DNA of 64,000 bases from Vogesella urethralis (GTDB taxonomy: Bacteria > Pseudomonadota > Gammaproteobacteria > Burkholderiales > Chromobacteriaceae). Below are positions 46,876 through 55,541 of the stretch, piece after piece (position 1 is the stretch's first letter; each line of letters starts with the position of its first letter). The stretch spans positions 31,762 through 95,761 of the forward strand of contig NZ_VMDW02000090.1 of assembly GCF_007644045.2 (NCBI RefSeq). Reading direction: 5' to 3'. Both the position numbers and the translations under genes were made by a program. The notes beneath the pieces are model-generated. The model worked only from the letters and a program-made list of their open reading frames with translations, ran no database searches and was not told where the DNA came from.

Positions 46876-48834
46876 ATGAATCCGGTGAGCAGAGTGTTGG
46901 TGGTGAGTGATGACGCCGCCTGGCGCAGCGATGTACTGGCGGCGCTGGAGGCAGTAACGGGCAAGATGGCCAACCCGTTCGGCCTGGTGTTCCAGGGGGT
47001 TGGCCGCAGCAGCGAGGCGCTGGAGCGCGTGGGCTGCGATGGCGAGATCCAGATCGTGCTGATCGACAAGGGCCTGAAAGAGAAGGGCGCCACCCAGCCG
47101 GCGGTACAGCTGGCCAACCAGATCAACCAGCTGCGCCCCGAGTTGTCGCTGTACATCCTGCTGCAGGATGACGACGAGAAAGTGCTGATGGAAGAGCTGG
47201 CCAGCCACGCGATTGACGGTTATTTCTACCGCGACGAGCGCGATTTCAACGGCTGGTTCCGCATTCTGGCCGCCGAGATGGGCGAGAAGGCGGCCACGCC
47301 GTTCTACGACAAGCTCAAGCAATACGTGCGCATGGCCAAGGATTCGTGGCACACGCCGGGCCACGCCGGTGGCGACTCGCTGAAAGGCAGCCCGTGGGTG
47401 GGCGACTTCTACGACTTTGTCGGCGAAGAGATGCTGCGCGCCGACCTGTCGGTGTCGGTGCCGATGCTGGATTCGCTGTTGCATCCCACCGGCGTCATTG
47501 CCGAGGCGCAAACCCTGGCTGCCAAAGCGTTTGGCGCCCGCAAAACCTATTTCGCTACCAACGGCACCTCCACCTCTAACAAGGTGATCTTCCAGACGCT
47601 GCTGGCACCAGGCGACAAACTGCTGCTGGACCGTAACTGCCACAAGTCCGTCCACCATGGCGTGATTTTGTCCGGCGCGCGCCCGGTGTATCTGGACTCC
47701 TCGGTCAACCGCCAATACGGCATTTTCGGCCCGGTGCCCAAGCAGGTGATCTTCGACGCCATTGCGGCCAACCCCGACGCCCGCGTGCTGATTCTGACCA
47801 GTTGCACCTACGACGGCCTGCGTTACGACCTCAAGCCCATCATCGAAGCCGCGCACGCGGCTGGTATCAAGGTGATCGTGGACGAGGCCTGGTACGGCCA
47901 CGCCCGGTTCCACCATGCATTCCGGCCGACGGCGCTGGAGTCCGGTGCCGATTACGTTACCCAGAGCACGCACAAGATCCTGTCGGCGTTCTCGCAGGCG
48001 AGCATGATTCACGTCAATGACCCCGGCTTTGACGAGCACCTGTTCCGCGAAAACTTCAACATGCACACCTCCACCAGCCCGCAGTACAACCTGATCGCCA
48101 GCCTGGACGTGGCACGCAAGCAGGCGGTGACCGAGGGCTTCCGGCTGCTGGACCGCGCACTGAAGCTGGCGCAAGAGCTGCGGCAGAAGATCAATTCTAC
48201 CGGCGCCTTCCGCGTGTTGGAGCTGGACGACCTGCTGCCCGAGGCGGTGCGCGAGGATGGCGTGCGGCTGGATCCTACCAAGCTGACGGTAGACATTTCG
48301 CAAAGCGGCTACTCGGCCGACGAGCTGCAGCGCGCACTGTTCGAGCGCTTCAATATCCAGATCGAAAAATCCACCTTCAATACCATCACCCTGCTGCTGA
48401 CGGTGGGTACCACGCGCAGCAAGATGTCGCGGCTGTTCGACGCACTGTTGCGGCTGGCCAAGGAGCAACGTCCGCCGCGTGCGGCGGGCCGCATGCCGGA
48501 GATTCCGGGGTTTTCACGGCTGGCCTGCCTGCCGCGCGACGCGTTTTACGAGGCCGGCGAGCGCCTGCCGCTGCTGGACGACGACGGGCTGCCCAACCCG
48601 GCGCTGAACGGCCGCGTTTGCTGCGACCAGGTGGTGCCGTACCCGCCGGGCATTCCGGTGCTGGTGCCGGGGCAGGTGATCGAGGCCAATATCGTGGCCT
48701 ATATGGCGCGGCTGCTGAAAACGCAGAAATCCATCGAAATGCATGGCCTGGACGAGAGTGGCGGCGACTACTGCGTGCGCGTGCTGCGCGACGACGAACT
48801 GGCCGAACTGCCCAGTCGCAGCTGGTTCAACTGA
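46876..48834 (+). CDS. Orn/Lys/Arg decarboxylase, PLP-dependent
   Basis: 652 residues. An N-terminal receiver-like wing domain (about 1-130) is followed by a fold-type I PLP core; the Schiff-base Lys is at about residue 367 in QSTHKILSAFS, after DEAWYGHARF. It is shorter than inducible CadA or AdiA (about 715-755). Substrate cannot be fixed from sequence. It sits before argF-argG but behind its own terminator. Confidence 0.85.
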   Translation: MNPVSRVLVVSDDAAWRSDVLAALEAVTGKMANPFGLVFQGVGRSSEALERVGCDGEIQIVLIDKGLKEKGATQPAVQLANQINQLRPELSLYILLQDDDEKVLMEELASHAIDGYFYRDERDFNGWFRILAAEMGEKAATPFYDKLKQYVRMAKDSWHTPGHAGGDSLKGSPWVGDFYDFVGEEMLRADLSVSVPMLDSLLHPTGVIAEAQTLAAKAFGARKTYFATNGTSTSNKVIFQTLLAPGDKLLLDRNCHKSVHHGVILSGARPVYLDSSVNRQYGIFGPVPKQVIFDAIAANPDARVLILTSCTYDGLRYDLKPIIEAAHAAGIKVIVDEAWYGHARFHHAFRPTALESGADYVTQSTHKILSAFSQASMIHVNDPGFDEHLFRENFNMHTSTSPQYNLIASLDVARKQAVTEGFRLLDRALKLAQELRQKINSTGAFRVLELDDLLPEAVREDGVRLDPTKLTVDISQSGYSADELQRALFERFNIQIEKSTFNTITLLLTVGTTRSKMSRLFDALLRLAKEQRPPRAAGRMPEIPGFSRLACLPRDAFYEAGERLPLLDDDGLPNPALNGRVCCDQVVPYPPGIPVLVPGQVIEANIVAYMARLLKTQKSIEMHGLDESGGDYCVRVLRDDELAELPSRSWFN

Positions 48835-48845
48835 CCGTTCTGACA

Positions 48846-48876
48846 GGGCATGATGTTTTATTAAACAGTCATGCCC
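48846..48876 (+). terminator. Hairpin after the decarboxylase
   Basis: Arms 48846-48858 and 48863-48876 with one bulged A and a TATT loop. No U-tract; probably a 3' stabilising hairpin ahead of the true terminator. Confidence 0.5.
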
Positions 48877-48899
48877 CAGGCTGAAACTGGTAACAAATC

Positions 48900-48945
48900 G
48901 CCGGAGTGCTGCAAGTGATTGATCTTGCAGCATTCCGGCTTTTTT
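48900..48945 (+). terminator. Strong terminator after the decarboxylase
   Basis: A 16-bp stem (48900-48915 with 48924-48939, one G-T pair) around TGATTGAT, followed by TTTTTT. Confidence 0.9.
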
Positions 48946-49166
48946 CTGCCGCTTTGCCGCCTTGCGCCAGCTGGCGCGGGCTTGTCACCAGTGTGGATTT
49001 CGTATACATATAACCATGTCGCAATTTTGTAAATCATGATTTCATCATGGCGAAAATTGCGTTGATCAACCCGATGACAGATGGTTTGCGTGTAGTAATG
49101 TGCCGCCGCGCATGAAAACGCCTTGTTTTCACAGCGCCGTGGCATTAATTTTTTCCGGAACCCGAT
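48946..49166 (+). promoter_or_regulatory. argF upstream region with a large dyad
   Basis: CGCAATTTT (49020-49028) is repeated inverted as AAAATTGCG (49053-49061), around an inner ATCATGAT (49033-49040). AT-rich stretches with TATACAT-like elements flank it on the left. Its place before an arginine gene suggests a regulator site, but it does not fit an ArgR box well. Nothing else is seen here. Confidence 0.4.
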
Positions 49167-50090
49167 ATGAAGCAGCCCAAACACTTTCTCCAGTTCACAG
49201 ACCTTTCCGCCGCGGAGTACCAACATCTCTTCGAGCGCGCCCAGGTACTGAAGCGACGACAAGTGTCCGGCGAACTGTACCAACCGCTGGTTGGCCGCGT
49301 CATGTCGATGATTTTCGAAAAGAACTCCACGCGTACCCGCGTATCGTTCGAGGCCGGCATGTCGCAGCTGGGCGGCCACGCCATGTTCCTGGACGGCAAG
49401 AGCTCGCAGATCGGCCGTGGTGAGCCGGTGGAAGACACCGCCCGCGTGCTGTCGCGCATGGTCGACATCATCATGATCCGCACCTTCGAGCAGAGCATGG
49501 TGGAAAGGTTGGCCGCGTACTCCCGCGTGCCGGTGATCAACGGCCTGACCAACGAATACCATCCGTGCCAGATCCTGGCCGATATCCTGACCTATATCGA
49601 GCACCGCGGCAGCATTGCCGGCAAGACGGTGGCCTGGATCGGCGACGGCAACAATATGGCGCGTACCTGGCTGCAGGCCGCCAAGCTGCTGGGCTTCAAG
49701 CTCAAGGTGGCCACGCCGGTGGGGTACGAGCTGCAGGTGCTGGACGGCCAGCATTACGATAGCGACTGTTTTGAAGCCTTCCACAACCCGGCGTCCGCCG
49801 TGGCCGGCGCCGATCTGGTGACCACCGACGTGTTTACCAGCATGGGCTTTGAAGGCGAGGCCGAAGCGCGGCGTGATGCGTTTGCCGGTTACATGGTCAG
49901 CGAAGACCTGATGAAGCTGGCCAAGCCGGATGCGCTGTTCATGCACTGCCTGCCGGCGCACCGTGGCGAGGAAGTGGCGGCCGAAGTGATCGACGGCCCG
50001 CAAAGCGTGGTATGGGACGAAGCGGAAAACCGCATGCACGCCCAGAAAGCCCTGATTGAATACCTGATGCTGGGTCGCGTACACGACTGA
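49167..50090 (+). CDS. argF: Ornithine carbamoyltransferase
   Basis: 307 residues; makes citrulline from ornithine and carbamoyl phosphate. The carbamoyl phosphate loop [11 protein letters not shown] (about 53-63) and the ornithine-side [10 protein letters not shown] (about 264-273) are intact. Contains forward decamers at 49289 and 49507. Confidence 0.97.
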   Translation: MKQPKHFLQFTDLSAAEYQHLFERAQVLKRRQVSGELYQPLVGRVMSMIFEKNSTRTRVSFEAGMSQLGGHAMFLDGKSSQIGRGEPVEDTARVLSRMVDIIMIRTFEQSMVERLAAYSRVPVINGLTNEYHPCQILADILTYIEHRGSIAGKTVAWIGDGNNMARTWLQAAKLLGFKLKVATPVGYELQVLDGQHYDSDCFEAFHNPASAVAGADLVTTDVFTSMGFEGEAEARRDAFAGYMVSEDLMKLAKPDALFMHCLPAHRGEEVAAEVIDGPQSVVWDEAENRMHAQKALIEYLMLGRVHD

Positions 50091-50118
50091 CCCGGCTTGT
50101 AGACTGAGAGAGAAGACG

Positions 50119-51339
50119 ATGGCAGACATCAATAAAGTGGTACTGGCCTATTCCGGTGGCCTGGATACTTCGGTGATCCTGAAGTGGTTGCAAGACACCT
50201 ATCAGTGTGAAGTGGTGACCTTCACCGCCGACCTGGGGCAAGGCGAAGAGCTGGAGCCGGCTCGCCAGAAGGCGCTGCAGTTCGGCATCAAGCCGGAAAA
50301 CATTTTCATCGACGACCTGCGCGAAGAGTTCGTGCGTGACTTCGTGTTCCCGATGTTCCGCGCCAACACCATTTACGAAGGCGAGTACCTGCTGGGCACC
50401 TCCATCGCCCGCCCGCTGATCGCCAAGCGCCAGATCGAGATCGCCAACCTGACCGGTGCCGACGCGGTATCGCACGGTGCGACCGGTAAGGGTAACGACC
50501 AGGTGCGTTTCGAGCTGGGCTACTACGGCCTGAAGCCGGACGTGAAAGTGATCGCCCCGTGGCGCGAGTGGGACCTGCTGTCCCGCGAGAAGCTGCTGGC
50601 CTACGCCGAGAAAAACGGCATTCCGGTGGACATGAAGCACAAGAACGGTGGCGCGCCGTACTCGATGGACGCCAACCTGCTGCACATCTCCTTTGAAGGC
50701 CGTCACCTGGAAAACCCGTCCGCCGAGGCGGAAGAAGCCATGTGGCGCTGGACCGTATCGCCGGAAGCGGCACCGGATGCGCCGGAATACCTGGACGTAG
50801 AGTTCGAAAAAGGCGACATCGTGGCGCTGAACGGCGTACGTCTGGCTGCCCACGAAGTGCTGGCCAAGCTGAACGAGCTGGGCGGCAAGCACGGCATCGG
50901 CCGTCTGGACCTGGTGGAAAACCGCTACGTGGGCATGAAGTCCCGCGGTTGCTACGAAACCCCGGGCGGTACCATCATCCTGAAGGCGCACCGTGCCATT
51001 GAGTCGATCACGCTGGACCGCGAAGTGGCCCACCTGAAGGACGACCTGATGCCGCGTTACGCCAGCCTGATTTACAACGGCTACTGGTGGGCGCCGGAGC
51101 GCAAGGCACTGCAAACCCTGATCGACTACACCCAGCAAACCGTCAACGGCTGGGTACGCCTGAAGCTGTACAAGGGCAATGTGATCGTGGTGAGCCGCGA
51201 CTCCAAAACCAACTCGCTGTTCGACATGAACATCGCCACCTTCGACGACGACGGCGGCGCCTACAACCAGGCCGACGCTGGCGGCTTCATCAAGCTGAAC
51301 GCACTGCGCATGCGCATTGCCGGCCGTCTGAACAAGTAA
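50119..51339 (+). CDS. argG: Argininosuccinate synthase
   Basis: 406 residues of the shorter type. P-loop [11 protein letters not shown] (about 11-21), [12 protein letters not shown], and the YETPGG stretch are conserved. 28 nt after argF with GAGAGAAG upstream; together the two genes carry ornithine to argininosuccinate. Confidence 0.97.
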   Translation: MADINKVVLAYSGGLDTSVILKWLQDTYQCEVVTFTADLGQGEELEPARQKALQFGIKPENIFIDDLREEFVRDFVFPMFRANTIYEGEYLLGTSIARPLIAKRQIEIANLTGADAVSHGATGKGNDQVRFELGYYGLKPDVKVIAPWREWDLLSREKLLAYAEKNGIPVDMKHKNGGAPYSMDANLLHISFEGRHLENPSAEAEEAMWRWTVSPEAAPDAPEYLDVEFEKGDIVALNGVRLAAHEVLAKLNELGGKHGIGRLDLVENRYVGMKSRGCYETPGGTIILKAHRAIESITLDREVAHLKDDLMPRYASLIYNGYWWAPERKALQTLIDYTQQTVNGWVRLKLYKGNVIVVSRDSKTNSLFDMNIATFDDDGGAYNQADAGGFIKLNALRMRIAGRLNK

Positions 51340-51361
51340 GCCAAACGGTATCGATCTGTTC

Positions 51362-51390
51362 AAACCGCACCCCACGGGGTGCGGTTTTTT
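51362..51390 (+). terminator. argG terminator
   Basis: AACCGCACCCC / GGGGTGCGGTT with an ACG-centred loop, followed by TTTT. Confidence 0.9.
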
Positions 51391-51436
51391 ATTACCGCTT
51401 CTATAATGGCGGCCAACCTTTTAGCGCAAAGACATC

Positions 51437-51640
51437 ATGAGCGAAGAGCAATTTACCAACTGGTCGATGGGCATCCTGCTCACCGGCTTGATCATTTTCA
51501 TGGGCTTCATCATTTACGATCTGGGCAAGAAGTCCAACGCCGGCAAGACCGGCATGATCGCGTTGTTCATCGTGCTGGGCTTCGGCGTGGTGGGCTTCGT
51601 GTTCAAGAACGTGCTGGTGGAGTTCATGCTGCTCAAATGA
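51437..51640 (+). CDS. DUF2788 small membrane protein
   Basis: 67 residues with two hydrophobic helices (about 12-28 and 40-58) around a basic loop (DLGKKSNAGKTG). Matches DUF2788 in size and pattern; no known role. A reverse decamer (51409) lies just upstream. Confidence 0.8.
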   Translation: MSEEQFTNWSMGILLTGLIIFMGFIIYDLGKKSNAGKTGMIALFIVLGFGVVGFVFKNVLVEFMLLK

Positions 51641-52476
51641 GCGCGGCAGAGAGCACGCTGCACGGCACGCTTGGCAGTTGGGATTCGGCACGCGGCTTTG
51701 GTTTCATCCGGCAGCAGGATGGCAGCCGCCTGTTTGTGCACCATTCCGCCTTTGCCGGCAAGCCGCCGGCAGTGGGCGAAGGCGTCAGCTACCGCACCGG
51801 TACCGGGCGAGATGGCCGTCCGTTGGCTGCGTGGGCGCGTTCTGCCGCCAGCCCGGCGCCCGCTGCCGCCAAGCAGCAGGGCTGTATCCGGCATTGGGAC
51901 GCGGCGCGCGGTTTCGGCTTTATAGAAACTGGCGACGGCGACGAGCTGTTCGTACACGTTTCGGCGTTTGCCGCCTCGCCACGCCGCCCGCAAGCGGGCG
52001 AGCGCGTCTATTTCAAGCGCGGCCTGAACGGGCAGGGGCGCGAGGTGGCGGTGTGGGCGGCGTTTGCCACCTTGCCGGATCTGCACGTTCTGGCGGCAGC
52101 CAGACCCGCGCGCGCGGCGTGGCCGTGGCCGCAGTGGCCGGCGCTGGTGTGGTGGCTGCTGGCGCTGTGGCAGCTGCCACGCTGGGCGGCCGCCGCGGCG
52201 CTGGTGTTGTCCGCGCTGCTGTTTGTGCTGTACTGGCAAGACAAGCGTGCGGCGCAGGCCGGGCGCTGGCGCACGCCGGAAAGCACCCTGCACCTGCTGG
52301 CCATCTTTAGCGGCTGGCCCGGTGCGGCATTGGCGCAGCACTGGCTGCGTCACAAATCGGCCAAGCCCGGTTTTCGCCGTGTGTTCTGGTTGACGGTGCT
52401 GCTGAACCTGCTGGCGCTGACGGCCTGGGCGTGGCCCGCATTGCCGGCTGCACTGCTGGCGGCCAACTTCGGCTAG
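51637..52476 (+). CDS. Tandem cold-shock domains fused to a DUF1294 membrane domain
   Basis: 279 residues. Two cold-shock folds: the first has RGFGFIRQQDGSRLFVHHS (about 18-36), the second RGFGFIETGDGDELFVHVS (about 90-108). After a short linker come about four hydrophobic helices of DUF1294 (about 145-278), with the WQDKRAA motif. Start overlaps the DUF2788 stop. The double RNA-binding head on a membrane anchor is notable. Confidence 0.85.
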   Translation: MSAAESTLHGTLGSWDSARGFGFIRQQDGSRLFVHHSAFAGKPPAVGEGVSYRTGTGRDGRPLAAWARSAASPAPAAAKQQGCIRHWDAARGFGFIETGDGDELFVHVSAFAASPRRPQAGERVYFKRGLNGQGREVAVWAAFATLPDLHVLAAARPARAAWPWPQWPALVWWLLALWQLPRWAAAAALVLSALLFVLYWQDKRAAQAGRWRTPESTLHLLAIFSGWPGAALAQHWLRHKSAKPGFRRVFWLTVLLNLLALTAWAWPALPAALLAANFG

Positions 52477-52509
52477 AATACGCGCCACTCTCGCATAAGG
52501 AAGAACAAG

Positions 52510-53010
52510 ATGCCATCGTTTGACATTGTGTCCGAAGTGGACAAAAACGAAGTCCGTAATGCGGTAGACCAATCCAATAAGGAAGTTTCTACCCGCTACG
52601 ACTTCAAGGGCAGCGACGCCCGTATCGAAAGCGGCGACAAGACGCTGACGCTGTTTGCCGACAGCGAATTCCAGCTGGATCAGGTGAACGACATCCTGAC
52701 CACCAAGCTGGCCAAGCGCGGTGTGGACGTGCGCTGCATGGAGTACGGCAAGCTGGAGAAGGTCAGCGGCAACAAGGTGAAGAAGGTGCTGACCGTGAAG
52801 GAAGGCCTGGAAACCGACCTGGCCAAGAAGATCGTGAAGCTCATCAAGGACAGCAAGCTGAAGGTGCAAGCCAGCATCCAGGGCGAGGCGGTGCGCGTTT
52901 CCGGCGCCAAGCGCGACGTGCTGCAAGAAGTGATGGCACTGATGCGCAAGGAAATTGCCGGCGATATGGAAAACGGCTTCCCGCTGCAGTTCAACAACTT
53001 CCGCGATTGA
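52510..53010 (+). CDS. yajQ: YajQ-family nucleotide-binding protein
   Basis: 166 residues, [20 protein letters not shown] onward; two ferredoxin-like halves. [13 protein letters not shown] and [19 protein letters not shown] are family signatures. In Xanthomonas a homologue binds c-di-GMP, which may matter given the cyclases nearby; binding here is inference. Confidence 0.93.
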   Translation: MPSFDIVSEVDKNEVRNAVDQSNKEVSTRYDFKGSDARIESGDKTLTLFADSEFQLDQVNDILTTKLAKRGVDVRCMEYGKLEKVSGNKVKKVLTVKEGLETDLAKKIVKLIKDSKLKVQASIQGEAVRVSGAKRDVLQEVMALMRKEIAGDMENGFPLQFNNFRD

Positions 53011-53054
53011 TGCCATAGCCGGCCACGTTGTGCAAACGTTGGCCGCACGACGCG

Positions 53055-53084
53055 ACAAGGCCGCTGCACATGCAGCGGCCTTGT
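53055..53084. terminator. Bidirectional terminator between yajQ and yghU
   Basis: A perfect 14-bp stem, 53055-53068 with 53071-53084, around CA. It serves convergent genes. Confidence 0.85.
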
Positions 53085-53096
53085 GCTTTGTGGCGC

Positions 53097-53939
53097 TTAG
53101 CGGTCCAGGTCGGCGGCGCTGTGGCGTTCGGCCAGTTGCTCGGCCTCGTCGCCCCAGGTGCGGTTGACGCGGCGGCCGCGTTGTACCGCCGGGCGCTCGG
53201 CGATCTCGCGTGCCCAGCGCTGTACGTGCGGGTAGTCGTCCACCTGCAGGAACTCGGCGGCGCCGTACAGCTGGCCCAGTACCAGCGCACCGTACCACGG
53301 CCATACCGCGATATCGGCAATGCTGTAGCTGTCACCGCCCAGGTACGGGCTGTCGGCCAGGCGGCGGTTCAGCACGTCCAGCTGGCGCTTGGCTTCCATG
53401 CTGAAGCGGTCGATCGCGTATTCGATCTTCACCGGCGCGTATTGGTAGAAATGACCAAAACCGCCCCCCAGATACGGCGCGCTGCCCATCTGCCAGAACA
53501 GCCAGTTCAGCGTTTCGGTGCGGCCGGCTAAGTCCTGCGGCAGGAACGCGCCGAACTTTTCGGCCAGGTACAGCAAGATGGCGCCGGACTCGAACACGCG
53601 TACCGGCTGCTCGCCGCTGTAGTCCATCAGTGCCGGGATCTTGCTGTTGGGGTTGACCTCGACAAAGCCGCTGCCGAACTGGTCGCCCTGCTGGATGCGG
53701 ATCAGCCAGGCGTCGTATTCGGCGCCGGTGTGGCCTAGCGCCAGCAGTTCTTCCAGCAGGATGGTGACTTTCACACCGTTGGGGGTGGCCAGCGAGTACA
53801 GCTGCAGCGGATGTTGGCCGCGTGGTAGCGCTTGCTCGTGGGTGGGGCCGGCAATCGGGCGGTTGATATTGGCAAACTGGCCGCCATTGGCCTGTTTCCA
53901 CTCCCAGACGCGGGGCGGGGTGTACGGTTGCTCGCTCAT
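53097..53939 (-). CDS. yghU: Glutathione S-transferase / disulfide-bond reductase, YghU type
   Basis: 280 residues. The N-terminal extension MSEQPYTPPRVWEWKQANGG and INRPIAGPTHEQALP are typical of YghU, then a thioredoxin-like fold and the helical domain. NPNSKIPALMDY is the glutathione-contact strand. Extended decamer 53965 lies just upstream of the start. Confidence 0.93.
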   Translation of the reverse strand: MSEQPYTPPRVWEWKQANGGQFANINRPIAGPTHEQALPRGQHPLQLYSLATPNGVKVTILLEELLALGHTGAEYDAWLIRIQQGDQFGSGFVEVNPNSKIPALMDYSGEQPVRVFESGAILLYLAEKFGAFLPQDLAGRTETLNWLFWQMGSAPYLGGGFGHFYQYAPVKIEYAIDRFSMEAKRQLDVLNRRLADSPYLGGDSYSIADIAVWPWYGALVLGQLYGAAEFLQVDDYPHVQRWAREIAERPAVQRGRRVNRTWGDEAEQLAERHSAADLDR

Positions 53940-54065
53940 GCGGGGCTCCTGCGGTAGTAGACAAGGTTGGCCGCAAGGCGCGGCATGGCAGGCAGATGGG
54001 GGCGGGGCGGCAGGCTTAAAGACGCGTGGCCGGGCGGCTGGCAGAACAGTGTGTGCAGTGGTTGC

Positions 54066-55232
54066 TCAGGGCTGCGGGCCGATCGGTTCCGCCAGCACGA
54101 TACGGTTGCGCCCCTGGCTCTTGGCCTGGTACATGGCGGCGTCGGCACGGTTCACCAGGCTGTCCGGGCTTTCGCCGCCCAGCCAGCTGGCCACGCCGAT
54201 ACTGGCGGTGAGCGGCAGGGTGAGTTCGGCATGGTGCAGCGGCTGGGCTGCCATCGCCATGCGCAGACGGCTGGCAATCTGCTGGGCCTCGGCCTGGCTG
54301 GCGTTGGGCAGCGCAATCGCGAATTCTTCGCCGCCCAGGCGGCCGATCACGTCGCCGTCGCGCAGGCATTGTTGGGCAATGCCTACCACGTGGCACAGCG
54401 CCTGGTCGCCACGCTGGTGGCCCCAGGTGTCGTTGATGCGTTTGAAGTGGTCGAGGTCCAGCAGCAGTACCGACACCGGAAAGTGCATGCGCTGGGCGTA
54501 GTGGGTGAGCTGGTCCAGTAGCACCAGAAAGGCGCGACGGTTGTATACCCCGGTCAGCGAGTCGCGGTCGGCCATCTGTTTCAGTTCGCGGGTGACGTAC
54601 TCGTTAGCCAGCATGACCACGGAAAAGCCCAGCAGTACCACGGCAATGATGGTTTCCACCACCACCAGGTGCGAGATGAGCAGCGTGCCGTGGCTGTCGA
54701 ACATGCCTTGCTGGCCGAGATTGAACAGCCACGGGCGCAGCAGCAGGAACAAGCCGTGGCCGCCGCAGATGACGGCATACAGGTAGCGGGCAGGGTAGTG
54801 GCGCAAGCCGCCGGTCGCCATCTGGCGCCCAGCCAGCAGGAACAGAATCCCCATGGCGTAGCTTTGCAGCAGAAAACGCGCGCCCTGATTCGGGTCAACC
54901 ATGGTGAAGTACAGCGCACTGGCCAGCAGCATGCTGCCACTGGCTATGGCGGCCAGTAGCGGCAAGCGCGGCAAGCCAAGGTAGCGCCGGGCTGCGGCAA
55001 GGTTCAGCCAGGTCAGCAGAAAGGACGATAGCTGCGTCACGCTCACTTGCAACCACTCGCCGCTACTGTCACGCCACAAGATATTGACGCATACCAGCAA
55101 GCCGCAAGCAAACGCCAGCGTCCAGCCTTTCAGGCCGGGAATGTGGGTATTGAGGCGCCAGGCTGCCAGCAGCATCAGGGTCATGGTGACCATCAGGATG
55201 GCGGCAATGGCCACAAGAGTAGGGCTGTGCAA
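54066..55232 (-). CDS. Membrane diguanylate cyclase (GGDEF)
   Basis: 388 residues. About six or seven hydrophobic helices fill residues 1-215, then a GGDEF domain with active motif GGEEF and an I-site RDGD five residues before it. The metal and turn motif DLDHFKRIND is present. Predicted active c-di-GMP synthase with an unknown membrane sensor. Faces away from the EAL gene. Confidence 0.9.
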   Translation of the reverse strand: MHSPTLVAIAAILMVTMTLMLLAAWRLNTHIPGLKGWTLAFACGLLVCVNILWRDSSGEWLQVSVTQLSSFLLTWLNLAAARRYLGLPRLPLLAAIASGSMLLASALYFTMVDPNQGARFLLQSYAMGILFLLAGRQMATGGLRHYPARYLYAVICGGHGLFLLLRPWLFNLGQQGMFDSHGTLLISHLVVVETIIAVVLLGFSVVMLANEYVTRELKQMADRDSLTGVYNRRAFLVLLDQLTHYAQRMHFPVSVLLLDLDHFKRINDTWGHQRGDQALCHVVGIAQQCLRDGDVIGRLGGEEFAIALPNASQAEAQQIASRLRMAMAAQPLHHAELTLPLTASIGVASWLGGESPDSLVNRADAAMYQAKSQGRNRIVLAEPIGPQP

Positions 55233-55541
55233 GTTGAGTGGTCCGCTGGGTAACGAGGACGGTAGTGTGCAGATAGGCAGCCATTATATTCGTGCAGTGG
55301 CTGCGCGGGCGAATATATCGAAATGATGCGGTTTGCTGCATGACCATGTGCTATTGGTGCTGTTGCCTGCACGTTTGCAACACATGGCGATGCGTGTTTG
55401 CCACCGGCATGCCGGTCTGGTGCCTGTGTCAGGCTACGTGGGCTTGGTAAGCGGCCTTATTTGCATTAATATGGAATTTGCTTATCAATAAGCCATCAAT
55501 TTTAAATTTAATTAGAACAATCACACACATCACCCGTTATC
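55233..55541. other. Divergent promoter region of the GGDEF and EAL genes
   Basis: About 309 bases with no gene. The right half is AT-rich (55455-55520). GCTTATCAATAAGC (55480-55493) is a perfect 14-bp dyad about 50 nt before the EAL start and is a candidate operator. No convincing -35/-10 pair can be fixed. Confidence 0.4.
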
